Below are positions 32,987 to 44,467 of a stretch of DNA of 64,000 bases, in pieces. The position numbers and the translations under genes are program-made. The notes beneath the pieces were generated by a model that saw nothing but the letters and a program-made list of their open reading frames with translations, did not search any database and had not been told where the DNA came from. The stretch is taken from positions 1,860,001-1,924,000 of the forward strand of contig VNKQ01000004.1 of NCBI GenBank assembly GCA_016508695.1, in the 5' to 3' direction. The number at the start of each line of letters is the position of its first letter. Position 1 is the first letter of the stretch. This stretch comes from Hyphodiscus hymeniophilus (lineage: Eukaryota > Ascomycota > Leotiomycetes > Helotiales > Hyphodiscaceae).

Positions 32987-34607
32987 TGCGGCGATGATCG
33001 TAGATTCGAAGAGAGAATATTGGGAAAAGGTACTCGATCGTCACAGGGTTCGTGGTTTTATATCACTGCCTGAGGGCTTATGATATAACTTTGACTGGTA
33101 TATCCACAGGAAAACCATCCCACCCTCCTGCCCAGTCGAGCTTCCTGGAAGTTTCCGCTGATGATGATGACATCCCTGTGGTTTCCCTTCTCGCAGCGGC
33201 ATTTTGAAAGAGCGCGTGGAACGTTACAATGAGTATGGCCTGCACAAGAGGGGTTGATGTGGGGAAGGACGGCTTTTGAAGGATCCTGACGAAAGGTAGA
33301 TGATCAATGCTTAAATGGGCTAAAGCATCGTACGCTTTGCTTCCGAGAGTTGAGGAGGGTATAGCCCGTTTACTAAGTGTTCAACCAGTCTCGAAGTCTG
33401 AGATTGTTTTGGTTCGTTGTTTTTGCTCATCTCGCTCTTCTAAAAGAATAGCTGTTGTTGTCGTTCCTCTCTGCTTGCAATTCGAAGAAGTCGAAGTTGG
33501 GATTCCTCTTTCATCACGTGACTCGATCATCATACCCGACCCACAAATTGACTGAAAAGAAGGCGGATGGCAACGAGAGAGATATTATTATCCGAGATGT
33601 CGCTAAGAGGGAGCTCGATAGCTCAAAGTTGTAAGAACTTGGTTGTATTTCATTGGCTGTCATTTTTGGATACGGGAGCAAGCTTCTAGACCTAGGGTCT
33701 TTTGCTACCACTTCTCCTACAACTCAGCTTTCAAATTCGTGGACGTCTCGAATGAAAGAGTACTATCAAGCAATTACTATTCAAAAGAGAAGGCCTGTAA
33801 GAAGACAGTTTCCCTGCCACCACGAAGTGTGCATCGTTACTGTAAAACTCTCCATCGTAAGGTTCCTAATTATCTACTCCAACTTTTAAACATTTCCACG
33901 TCGTCAATCGCACTACATTTGGAACATGTGAACTACCCGAACGGTTTGAAGAAATGAGACAATAAGGGCCAATAAGGAAGTTCAATACAAGTTTTCCAAA
34001 TCGTTTGAATTACATTCCACGTTCCAAGTTCCAAGCTCGATATAACGGGGCGCTTGTGTAGACCAGAGTAGACTTCCAAAACAGGTACAAGTAGTAAGTA
34101 TCAGCTGAAGGCCCTTGATGAAATTACAATAGTAGCATAATAATCCTTTCAAAACTCCGAAAACATAGTAGCTCAGCTACAATATATATCTCTCCAGATA
34201 GAAATGTCACAGGAGGAATCGAAAAGCTGGGGCCTTGTTCACAGCAACTCCCAACTCCACTGGGCTGCTCCATCGCAAGTGAAATTGATGACGATAATGT
34301 AAACCATTTGCTTTAGAAGTTTTAATCAATATACTGATTTTGCACAATTCGACTTTGAATTCGATTTGGCCATGAGGAAACATAGGATGGACGGTCCACA
34401 GACGATGTACGCCTTTCTAAAACCTAACAAAGACTTTATAATTATAACCTCACTTTCAGAACCCGAAACTAGCGAGCTTGCTATAATCTTTGAGACTTCA
34501 TCATAGCCTCGTCTTCTTCATCTTGAGCACCTCCACCAAACACTGATTTGCCTCACCTGGCAACCTCTCGAACACGAAATCACCACCGTCGCTCTTTCAC
34601 CACAACC
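32987..34607. other. Divergent intergenic region, 1.6 kb
   Basis: The region lies between the beta-mannosidase start (minus) and the start of a small hypothetical gene (plus), so it should contain both promoters. It includes GGTGGGATGGTTTTCC-type C/G runs near 33115. Short ORFs at 33307-33957 carry no recognisable domain. Confidence 0.4.
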
Positions 34608-35162
34608 ATGGCTCAGCAACTCTCACAAAACTACGAGCATCTCCTCGCTCCACAGCCATCGGCCTCCCCTCACACAGGTGGTCAAAAGATGGTCTCCACC
34701 ACTCCACCAGGTTCCCCTCTGGCAGCCGATTTCGAGACGCCCCTCCTGCCCAAGAAGGTCTACACTCCCGGAAAAGACGAATCGGCTCCTCCAGCTCCCT
34801 CCTTCGCCTGCGTCCCGAGACTGATCCCCAACGACACCAGCACGGTCCGCGGTCGAGTCGTCATCTTCAACACCCTCACCAACGCATTCTCCCTTCGCAC
34901 TGTCGGTCCCAACGCGACGCTGCGGTCCATCGTCCTTACCTCGCCGGGACACCGTATTCACCAAATGCCGATTAGGTCGTTTGAGGGCAAGGTCAATTTG
35001 GGAGAGGTTGGTATCAAGGTTGGAGAGGGTCAGGTTGATGAGGTCGTGAGGCCGTTGCCGAGACAGGTCGTCACCATGAGGGTTTTGGGATGGTATCGGA
35101 CGCTTTACATTGTTCGGAGTGCGGAGGCGTTTGAGGAATGGAGAGCCAAGTTGGAGCTTTGA
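34608..35162 (+). CDS. Small conserved-looking hypothetical protein, 184 aa
   Basis: The start is the ATG at 34608 in good context (ACCATGGCT); the frame upstream has no ATG. The N-terminal third (residues 1-70) is Pro/Ser/Thr-rich and probably disordered. The rest looks folded: RGRVVIFNTLTNAFSLRTVGPNATLRSIVLTSPGHRIHQMP, a Gly/Val-rich strand segment, and RQVVTMRVLGWYRTLYIVRSAEAFEEWRAKLEL. No signal peptide, TM segment or named domain is seen. I do not recognise the family. Codon usage and the clear start and stop support a real gene, but the function is unknown. Confidence 0.55.
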   Translation: MAQQLSQNYEHLLAPQPSASPHTGGQKMVSTTPPGSPLAADFETPLLPKKVYTPGKDESAPPAPSFACVPRLIPNDTSTVRGRVVIFNTLTNAFSLRTVGPNATLRSIVLTSPGHRIHQMPIRSFEGKVNLGEVGIKVGEGQVDEVVRPLPRQVVTMRVLGWYRTLYIVRSAEAFEEWRAKLEL

Positions 35163-35643
35163 TCGAGATGTTAGGCTGGTAGACAGGCGTTTCAGTTGGG
35201 TATCGGGTTTGGCGTACTTGCTCTAATCATTTCTGCTTAACTCTTCTCTCTGTACAACATTGGGGTCCTGAATGGGCAACAGATGAGTCGCATTCTGCAG
35301 TTTTAAGAAGAGATAAGAAGAAATGTGTGATAGAAATTACGTGGTATCATACACGAATGACAACTGCCAAATGAACTTTCCTGCATGCCGCGCGATAATT
35401 TGAAAAATTCCACTTGGTGTCGTCTAGGTACTCATCTATTATTTAAAGTGCTTAATGAGATCTCTAACATCGGAAACGAGCAAGGTGACTTGCAGAAGCG
35501 CCTCGACCACTTCTACAATGACAGACTATGTGCTCGAAGAGTCAAACTCATAGTCCAGACAGCACATGCAGTATCCAAGTCCGTCAAACACTCGGAGGGT
35601 TTCGAGATTCCACCATCGTGTTATGGGGAATTTCATATCGAAA
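35163..35643. other. Convergent 3' region
   Basis: These 481 bp between convergent genes show no recognisable feature. Confidence 0.4.
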
Positions 35644-36732
35644 TCATTCCAAGATTAGACTCTCTCCGTTCCTAAGTGCCTCAAATTGCACATCAGCCAT
35701 ATCCTCCAGCCATGTTCCTTTCAGAGCAACGCCATGCTCTTCTTTTTCCCGTTCGATAGCCTCCTTGAATGTAATAACCTTTCTGTCGAGGAACCAACTG
35801 ACGATACCCCCGCCCTTCTTAATTTCATCGTGTGTTCCAATCCAGTATTTTGCTTTCAACAGCCTCTGTACCTTCAACCCATTGTGCGCTCCCATGTTTA
35901 GCTGCGCTCCGAGCCTAATGTCTTGTAGGCCGTGCAGTAAGCCCAGTGTCGAGATCGTAGGATCTGCCTTCGCCACGGGTTCCAGATCAGTCGGACTGAT
36001 CCCGTGAGGAGTGTAGATGACAGCCTCTGCTTCCTTCATGCCAAAAGTCACCATTATGGCTTGATGGTAGTAGAGCAAGTCTGCTCCAGCATATGCGACT
36101 CGAGACAGTCCTAACCAGTCCGGTAGTGGCGCTCTGGAGCTATCCCGCCAGTCACCCTTGAATCTCGGGATCTCCGCCACGAACTCGAATTGCTTCCACG
36201 CCCGGATCCTTGACGCTGCTGTTGGCGCAGCGAAAACAGGAACACTCTTCCGTACCTCTAACAGCGTTTCTTTATGCATATGGTCTGTAAATTCGTGGCA
36301 GATGACTACAGCATCGATCCAGCTCTCTCCTTCCCTTATTTGCTCCACATCGACATCGTCGGATCGGCAGTCAACCCCAATAATAGTCTCTTGCGCTTCA
36401 TCGTTCTCGTCGACCCGTGCAGCTTCCTCAATGCCTCTTATAACGTCCTCCACCTCTTCAATAGTCTGCACAGCAGACGGCTCCTTGTGCCATTGCTGGC
36501 TAAAGAAGGGAGCTACATCGCTTTGTCCGCCTCTTAACCAAGGATCTACCAATATATGCCAATATGTTCTTCCATTTGCACTCGGTGAAGAAGGTGGGTT
36601 GGGTATCGAGAGCAACCAAGTGGTGTCCGCATTTAGATGGGTAAGGAGAGGTCGACGCGTTGAAAGAGCTCTGCTTATGGAATCTCGGAGGTTCGATTGG
36701 AGTTGCTTGGACGGCTCATCGTCGTCCGACAT
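35644..36732 (-). CDS. Metallo-beta-lactamase-fold-like protein with degenerate metal site
   Basis: The single exon encodes 362 aa from the ATG at 36732 (MSDDDEPSKQLQ). The frame also allows a 27-residue upstream extension to 36813, which is Pro-rich and less likely. The fold resembles the fungal 'beta-lactamase superfamily domain' proteins: a beta-strand HILVDPWLRGGQSDVAPFFS (about 60-80), then AVVICHEFTDHMHKETL (about 140-156) at the place of the MBL HxHxDH motif, PVFAAPTAASRIRAW, and C-terminal LLHGLQDIRLGAQLNMGAHNGLKV and KYWIGTHDEIKKGGG blocks with further His/Asp. The second His of HxHxDH is Phe, so two-metal catalysis is doubtful. The substrate is unknown. It is not a classical antibiotic-hydrolysing enzyme. 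Confidence 0.7.
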   Translation of the reverse strand: MSDDDEPSKQLQSNLRDSISRALSTRRPLLTHLNADTTWLLSIPNPPSSPSANGRTYWHILVDPWLRGGQSDVAPFFSQQWHKEPSAVQTIEEVEDVIRGIEEAARVDENDEAQETIIGVDCRSDDVDVEQIREGESWIDAVVICHEFTDHMHKETLLEVRKSVPVFAAPTAASRIRAWKQFEFVAEIPRFKGDWRDSSRAPLPDWLGLSRVAYAGADLLYYHQAIMVTFGMKEAEAVIYTPHGISPTDLEPVAKADPTISTLGLLHGLQDIRLGAQLNMGAHNGLKVQRLLKAKYWIGTHDEIKKGGGIVSWFLDRKVITFKEAIEREKEEHGVALKGTWLEDMADVQFEALRNGESLILE

Positions 36733-36934
36733 GATAAAGGTTGGATGCGAGGGCGGACATGGCGGAAGTTGAAAGAAGATGTCGAAGGGAGGCGTAGGTA
36801 CCTTAAAATGCAACTAGGTGACGTCTGGGATCCGAGGATGCTCGCTTTGGTGGCGTTTTCTGCCAAGCGTGAAACCTGGGGTAAATGTGTAAGCTAAAGT
36901 ATTCGGGGGCAGGGGGCGCGGGGCTCATTTGCCA

Positions 36935-36972
<38 letters not shown>

Positions 36973-37554
36973 TCTGTCATGCTCGGTTGTACTGGAGCAA
37001 CAAGTGGTGCGGTACCTCAAAGGATGACTCTTGAAGGAGGAAGTCGAGGATTTCGGATGCTTCAGTTTAGAGAATGAAACATTGATTGGTCTCGGGAAAG
37101 GTGAGAACATGGGGCATCCTCTTCCGACTTTAGAGGAGTGAACAAGAGCTGCGACTTCTAATGGGATACCCGCATGGGGATTCAGCATGTTGGCTTATAT
37201 TTTCAGATAAAGATTACGTGCAGGCTTTCATAGGGCGAGGCAGCCTCACAAGCTATGTAGAATGCTTCGAACGAGTCTGTTTACCTTTGGTTGGGCGCCT
37301 ACGGAATGATGCATGACCGAGTCCCTCTTATTAAGTGGTAGTTCCAAAAAGAACCAAACCTTCTCACAGAGCCCTCATAATTATCTTCTGGCTTCGGCTT
37401 GGCCAATGGTGAGTTCCTCAAAGATCATCATTCTGATGAGGGGCTGGTGCGAGTGCACATGGGATTACGCGGTCCGCTACCAATGCTCTTGTGGTTGGGT
37501 AAAACAAGAGTGAAATATTCAATTATCATCCAGAACTTATGGGCCTTGCACAGT
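36733..37554. other. Intergenic region with a TTG microsatellite
   Basis: The 822 bp between two minus-strand genes contain the promoter of the MBL-like gene, the 3' side of the amidohydrolase gene and one perfect microsatellite. No gene is supported. Confidence 0.45.
36937..36969. repeat. (TTG)11 trinucleotide microsatellite
   Basis: Eleven perfect tandem TTG units (CAA on the other strand) occur in intergenic DNA. A minus-strand ORF through it would give poly-Gln (36925-37188) but lacks other support. Confidence 0.95.
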
Positions 37555-39205
37555 TCAAATCGTATCGACGAGCCTGCGCTTATCGATATAAAAGCTTTTG
37601 ATGACGTCCTCCTTTGCGGCGCCCATATCAATCTTCTCAATCTGCTGCTGGATACCCTTTCTCCTCTCAACCAATTCCCTGGCGATATCTTTCCAAGCCA
37701 GCACATCTCTCTTCTCGCCGTCCCATACTTCTCTTCCGAGCTTGACATCAACGTTTTCCAGCATCCAATGTCTCTTCCTAATCACACCATCAACTATCAC
37801 CATCTCGATATCTGCAGGGCTGCTGTGCAGAACTATCGCCGCAACAGGATCGTGTTGAGCTCCGCATACCATGCTGGAGCTCAAAGCGTCAAAGATCACG
37901 ATATCGGCCAGCTTTCCCACGGCCAGGCTGCCGATTTTATCTTGCATGTCGACGGCTCTCGCTCCACTGATCGTTCCGAGGTTGAAAGCTTCTTCAACAG
38001 TGTGGTATATGTTATTTGGCAAGACACCCTTCCCCAGGAATTTTGCGTTGTGAGCACCGCGCGCTGATTGAAGTAGAAGCCGCATCTCGGACACCATCGA
38101 GGCACTGTTGTTAGAGCTACAATCCACGCCCAGTGAACATTGCGATAATATGTCAATGTCGGAGCGAAATGGATTGAGGATCGGGTCGCCAATGCCCATC
38201 TGCAGTTCAGTGGACGGTGTTGTTGAGATGTGGCTGTTTGTTTTGCGGAGCAAAGCTGCATCTTCAGGTGTAGCTCCACCAGCGTGGGAGAGTAGAACGG
38301 AGGAATCCAAGAGACCGTACCCATCCAACAACTCTGGGAGTGAGCTAGATCCTGATACAGTGTTAGCCCAACAGGTTGAAGAAGGATGGAGAAATTTTAC
38401 CTTGGGCTGCATTCTGCCCGTAATGAGCAGTCCAGGTTTTGATGCCCAAAGACTTCACCTTCTGGAACAGGGGAACGATGACTTCCTTGGGAAGAAAGAA
38501 CCCATCAAAGGCGAAGCCTAGCACTACTCTTCCATTGCCGAATGGTGCTTTGGCAGCAAGGGCCTCCAAAGTGCTGATTACCCAATCTGGAAGCAGGTTA
38601 CTTGTAAGGGAAAATGGCGCCCAGGATTCCAGTGTCGGCGTTGGACAGTAGCAATACACAGATCTGATGCCCGTCGATACTGTTGCTGCTATTCCTGCAT
38701 TTGCTAGGGAAATATGAGCATAGCTCTATGATAAGAGACTAGTACGAATACTTGCCGTGGTCAGGAGAGTAGTTAACGTGTGCATGATCAACGACAGTCG
38801 TGGTACCAACGTCGAGGCATTCGAGGCATCCGCCTAGCTGGCCCCAGTACACGTCTGAAGCACTATGAAGTGAAGAGGAAAGATTGCCTTGCTCATTAGC
38901 AATGTTTTGGTTCAATGTTCTCGCCATGTCATACCTGGAGCGAGGTAATCAAGCAAGAGATGATCAGCATGCCTGCCCTTGAGCAACGTCTGCCAGACAT
39001 GATGGTGGGTATCGATAAAACCTGGACTCAAGATCTTATCTGTGCAATCGATAACCTCATATTCTGCGGAAGGCTGAATTCCATCTTCAATCTTGGTGAT
39101 GACATTCCCTTCGATGAGTAGGTCTGCTTTGATTGGAAGCACATGATCGTCTGCACCATGAGTGAGGACAAGTCCACCTTGGAGTAGCTTTGACTCAGTT
39201 GCCAT
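37555..39205 (-). CDS. Metal-dependent amidohydrolase (cytosine deaminase / chlorohydrolase-like)
   Basis: Minus-strand exons 39205-38935, 38887-38756, 38703-38401 and 38351-37555 encode 500 aa. The start (MATESKLLQGGLVLTHGADD) fits the family's N-terminal beta-sandwich. Metal-binding and active-site elements of the amidohydrolase superfamily are visible: SPGFIDTHHHVWQTLLKG (about 63-80), a TTTVVDHAHVNYSPDH block, WTAHYGQN, VLLSHAGG and LGVDCSSNN (the Asp that activates water). The composite domain returns at IGSLAVGKLADIVIFDA. It should hydrolyse C-N bonds of a purine, pyrimidine, triazine or similar ring in the cytosol; the substrate is not predictable. Intron 2 (38755-38704) begins with GC rather than GT. 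Confidence 0.88.
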
Positions 39206-40700
39206 TGTGAGATTTTGGAAGAAGAACACAGTTATCAGACACGCAAACGATGGCTGAAGACCCTTAAATGTGATGTGATGGACCGACCGAAAAGGGGAGG
39301 TCGCTGGAGTTTGAGCGAGACCGAGACCGAGAGCGGAAGCGAATGCTCCCTTAAAAGATGGATGTAGTAAATAAATGCGCCCTACATTGCTTTGGGGGTA
39401 GTAAAGGCTGTTATCTGCTCTCCGGGACAGATACAAGTAAGGTAGTGAAGATAAACAACTGCTTTGAAAGAACCCTTTTGAACGACATGAAAGCCACTAT
39501 TTTCGGAGGTGCATTTGCTATGGTAGTTGATCAGGTTGTACTGAGAAACCCAACCAGAGAAAGATCGACGCTCTGCGGCCACAGTACAGTATCTGGCAGT
39601 GTTTGTTGGCTATCTCCTCGTCTGACAGTGATCACCCCGACGAAACTCGAACCCCTTTTACTGTAAAGAAGGTCTTGGTAGCATAGTCGAAAAGTGCTAT
39701 GATACCACCATTCTCGGATCATTTGAGTGGTTAGGGATCCAAGGTCTATGAATTCTCTCCTGTGTGGAATTAAAATCCAGATTTTGTGACAGATTTCCTT
39801 GTAGAATGGCAACCTCTGAACCAATGATACTCATTCTCCACGATCCAGGGCACTACCCAGGACACTTCGTAAAGTAAATCGCTCCCTTGCAAGTTGATAC
39901 AGAAGTGTTTTGGGGGCCCTCTGAGTCGTAATACCGATACTGCACAGGATTAGGGCGACGTCGAATTCGTGGGCTGTCAGATCCCAACGTTGGTTCGCGA
40001 AGGAAGTACTGATGAGTGGACGACTTGAAAGACTCAATGCTGAGGACAAAGAGCAGGCTTGGTTGGTATCGGCACCGAACTATGTCAGTATATTTTTATT
40101 ATTGCTACATCAACGTTGATTTCACAAGCAGGTTCCCAAAATGGGTCGGCAGGTATCACCCTATTCATTCATTCTCATCTGCCTAAGTCCTGAGTTTCTC
40201 CTGGCTATTCTCATAATGCCTATGCCCCTTCCCCCTTAGCTCTCGTTCCTTCCCTCTCGCTCGATCAGACAAAAGAACTTCCACTCTTCGTGACTATACA
40301 GTCGTCTACTAGTATTTTGATAGCTGCCTTCAATGCAACGCATCTCCCATCTTCACCCGCTCCACTCCGTCCGCTCACACAGGAAACAATACAATAAACA
40401 CGATTACGAAAAGGGGTACTTCGATACGAACAAAGAGAAAGGAATACGAATTTATTACAATAACGCTCTTCTCTCCCATCCATTCCATTCAATACAAAAG
40501 GCCTCAGCCATTCGCCAGCCTAAGAGCCTGGCAATTCAACTTTAACTCCAAACCCTACAGCACGCTAGACACGCTACGCCCTTTCGCCATTCTCGCAAGT
40601 AAGGCTCCTTCTGATACCAAGGAGAATAAGCAAAAAGCACAGCGGAGAGGAGGTTTGAAATCCAAGACAAGTGATATGCTGGTCGCATTTCGTGAAAATA
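39206..40700. other. Intergenic region, 1.5 kb
   Basis: It holds the promoter of the amidohydrolase gene and the 3' UTR of the kinase gene. A pyrimidine-rich tract lies at about 40220-40265. Short ORFs show no known domain. Confidence 0.4.
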
Positions 40701-43700
40701 TCAACGATCTCCACCTCGATCCTTTCCTCTTCGACGGAAGAAATCCATCACTTTCCGAGCTGCACCGCTGGAACCTGCATGATCGGTATGCGGCTGTGCC
40801 CACCCATTGTTCTGGTCTTGCTCATAGGCGTCGGCGAATTTGCGGTTGTTCTTTTGTAGCACGCCTCGTCCGCTCGAGTTGACTCGTCCAGATGGAGCCC
40901 GTTTATCGTGATCGTTGAATCCAGGTGGATACTGGGTCTGAGGTCCTCTTCGCTGTTGGAAATCGTTGAGGGAGGATTCAGAGCCGGTTGTTAATGCGGA
41001 CTCTTCTTGTCGGAAGTTCATGGGTGGGAGGAACTGTGGCGGCGCGCCAGAGCGAGGATCTGAGACTTGGGCAGAGGCGTAGCGTTGATGTTGGGGTGGG
41101 CTGGCGGTTGAGGTTGCGCGGCGATCTTGCATCGGGCTATCACGAGCACGGTCGTACGAGCCATCTGCAGTTCTTGGATAATCAGTCGTGCTTCCACTGA
41201 TGTTCCGTGAAGCTTGTGGAGGATCAAGGTAATTGCCCCGACTATCTGGTCGTGATTCATATTGCTGGTCTGAGGGAGGAGCACCTGGAGTTCCATACTC
41301 TTTGCCAATCCCGATAGCTTTCAAGGAGAAATTTGTTGGCAGTAGTGAGAAACGTCGCGGCTTTTCTTGAAGAGTTGGCGTTTGTGAACCACCAGTAATA
41401 CTACCACTTCTCTTCTTTCCGAAACCGAACGATATTGAGCGGCGAGAAGAATCCATGGATTGTCTGGGGGTATCTGTCCCAGCCACTGCTCCCGTCATAC
41501 TGACCGGTGGGTACGACTTCTTTGGCTTTTCTTGTGTGGGCTGTTCGGACTTCTTGAAAATAGAGCCGGATCTGCCAAAGATGCTGCCAATAGTATTTGA
41601 TCTCTTGTGCGTCTTGGGTTCGGTCTCTCTTGATCCTTGCGGCAAACCTGCAATTTGTGCGAATTTCGATGAAACCTGGGGCTGGCCATATTCCAGTTGC
41701 TCGTTTTGCAAAGGAGCAGAAATATTGTAACCTCCTTTTCCATCCTTTGGCTGAGCCATTCGACCTTGAGCGTTGGTACCAGCCACAGTGGGTGCTGCAG
41801 GTTGGCTGTATGAACCTCTGTTTGGTAGGTGTTGGCGGCTTCCAGTGGAAGTCATTGAACCCTGAGTGCCCGGTCTAGTCATAGACACAGGAGGACCGGC
41901 GGCAGATGTATATGGTGCATCCGACACTGCTCGAGCTGAGTCTCTGGCAGGACGTGTGGGAGGAGCCATGCCTTGGTGTCTCTGGGAGCTGGATGGTGGT
42001 CTTCCTGAGTATTGAGCTTCTCGTGACGGATCCGGCGGGAGAGGCTTCTCAGTGGAGCCATCACGCCTGGATCCAGTAGCGCGCTGAGTCTGTGGGACCT
42101 CGATTGGGCCTTGGCTACCTGAGCGAACACGGCTTCTCGAAGCCTCGGCGGGGGATGAACTCGATGCTTCTCCACGTTGGGTATTTGATCTTGGGGGAAC
42201 ATATTCTACCTGCACAGTCCTTCGCTTATTATCCTTGGATGGCTTAGGGTGGGACTCTGCAGGGTCTGTGTCCACGTTGCCATGCTTCCTGCTGAGATCC
42301 CCCACTGCGGAAGGCGACTTGGTTGTCTTGGAAGGCTCTCTAACCGAAGCACTGCGTGCAAGTAATGGCGCGTCTTGCTGGTCTTCTGCCCCGACTGTAG
42401 TTTCTCCAATATCTACTGAAGTAGTTGTGCTGCTGGTGATGAAGCCAACAACGTGAGAGTATTCGCTCAACCAGCTATGTCTGGCGATTTCGAAGAGATC
42501 TGCTCGGTTCCGGGGGTTTGGTACTAATATCCGGCGGAGAAGGTCTCGAGCATGAGGTGTGACGTATTCGGGGAATGTTAAAGGAGTCGAAACGATGTAT
42601 TTATAAAGTAGATTGATGTTGTCGCCTTCGGGGTTGGCTGGATCGTCATCAAAAGGCAGATACCCTGCCAACATAGCATACTAGATGAAATTAGTGATAA
42701 TACTTTGTTAGCGAACAGTGGTAGCACTGACCAAGATCACACCGCAACTCCAGACGTCGACTTTGCGGCCAGTGTATAACGAGTCGCTAACAACAAGTTC
42801 AGGAGCTGCATAACAGGGGCTTCCACAGCTAGTCTGCATCAGATCTCCTCTTCGAGACCCACCAGGCAGAATCTTGTCAAGTTCCATTCTCTTGACATAG
42901 TCTCGACTCGACAAGTTATATTCAATCTCGTCGCCCAACTCATCATCCGCATTAAACGTATTGGCGAATCCAAAGTCGGTGATGATGATGTTGCGATTTC
43001 GATCTAGTAGCAAGTTTTCGAGTTTCAAATCTCTGTGCACAATGCCTTTCTTATGCAAATATCCTACTCCAGAGACCAGTTGAGCAAAGAGACGTCTAGC
43101 TGCGTTGTCCTTCAAGTATCGATGGTTCAAGATGTAGTCAAAGAGCTCTCCTCCCGATGCATACTCGAGGATGATTCCAATTTGCTTTTCGGTCTCGACC
43201 ATCTCGTGTAAGCGAACGATATTTGGATGGGAGATCTCGCGAAGGATGGCGATTTCGCGGTAGATCTTTGCAAGCCTCGTGGGATTCGTACCGACACTGT
43301 CTCGTCGGATAAGCTTGATCGCGACCTGCCAATTGTTAGATGATACTTCTGCATGTTTCGGGCTCAACTGACCTGTACGCCGCCTTCCTGTTTCCAACCC
43401 ATTTTGACTTTGCCAAACTCTCCCTCTCCAAGAGTGTTACCTAAGAAGTACTCTCCAAATCGGCTGTTCTTCTCACGCTTTCCTGAACTAGCAGCATGAT
43501 CATGCCGGCTTCGACTAGCTCCTCGACCACCATCCTCGACACCATCGCCAGGAACTACGCTGAGTGCTCCAATTGGTGTATTCTGTGATGCTGCAGTTGG
43601 AGATAATGGAACAGCTTCTGCCATACGTTCTCTCTCTCGCTCAATATCTACCTCAGGCTTGCTTACGACAACTCGATTCAAGACCTCACTGGCTTCCCTA

Positions 43701-44467
43701 GACAGTCCGCTGGGTGAGGAAGTACCGGTAGTTGACATAACCTGTCTACTCGCAACCGCAGAGGCCGAATTTGTAGCTCTGGGCTCACGGCCACCACTCG
43801 GTCTGTGTGGAAGTGTGTCGGCAGGTGTTTGTTGTGTTCGCCGTCTGGACCGGGCTGCAGCATTGGCTGCTGCTATAGCCTCTTCAGTCCCCAAGCTGTC
43901 AGCCCCATTTGTTTGCGCATTGCCATTACTCCTTTGTCTGTCTCCTCGAGCTTGCTGACCATCGCCAGTTTGAGCCTGTCTGGGTGAGCTCGTCGCTTCA
44001 TTCGTGTATCCCCTTCTTGAGCTTCGATCTGCGGCAGACGCTGCAGCTTGGGCCGCAGTTCGATTCGAGGATGTTCGAGGTGAGACAATTGGAGGAACAC
44101 CACGCTGATGATCTCCAGGGGCCATACTAGTATAACCAGATGATGGAGCAGTCGTAGCTATTGTAGGCGACGCATGATTTGAGGTGCTGCGCGGAGGCAT
44201 TGTGGAGGTTGGAGCGCCGCCTGCTGGAGAATAATACTGGGTTTGTTGGGGATTGTTATTCGAGGTTGCGCCATTACCGCTTGGCCTCCTTGATGGCCGC
44301 CGTGTTGATGATGGAGACGCGTTTGTAGGAGTTTGATTGTAGTAAGGATCTCGAGATTGTGATGAACCAGCGGTGTAAGGACGGCTTGAAGAAGTCGCTG
44401 GGACAGGCGATTGTGACCCTACGGTCGTTGGCTGATGAGGCGCGGACTGCAGTGCGGCTGAAGACAT
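40701..44467 (-). CDS. Kin4/Snf1-family serine/threonine protein kinase
   Basis: Minus-strand exons 44467-43373, 43325-42732 and 42680-40701 encode 1222 aa. The start is the ATG at 44467 (MSSAALQSAPHQ); the open frame to 44614 has no ATG. A long Ser/Thr/Pro/Gln-rich disordered N-terminus precedes the kinase domain (about 343-650): glycine loop LGEGEFGKV, VAIK Lys about 369, catalytic HRDLKLEN about 462, DFG about 482, a roughly 35-residue insert before TSCGSPCYAAPE, and LAGYLPFDDDPANPEGDN. That insert and substrate-region pattern are typical of Kin4/Frk1-type fungal kinases. Yeast Kin4 acts in spindle-position control. The tail is disordered and ends in a basic MDFFRRRGKDRGGDR motif likely to bind membrane or a partner. 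It is probably regulated by activation-loop phosphorylation. Confidence 0.88.

Noticed and set aside
36925..37188. Minus-strand ORF with poly-Gln end
   Set aside because: The poly-Gln comes solely from the microsatellite; no other coding evidence exists.
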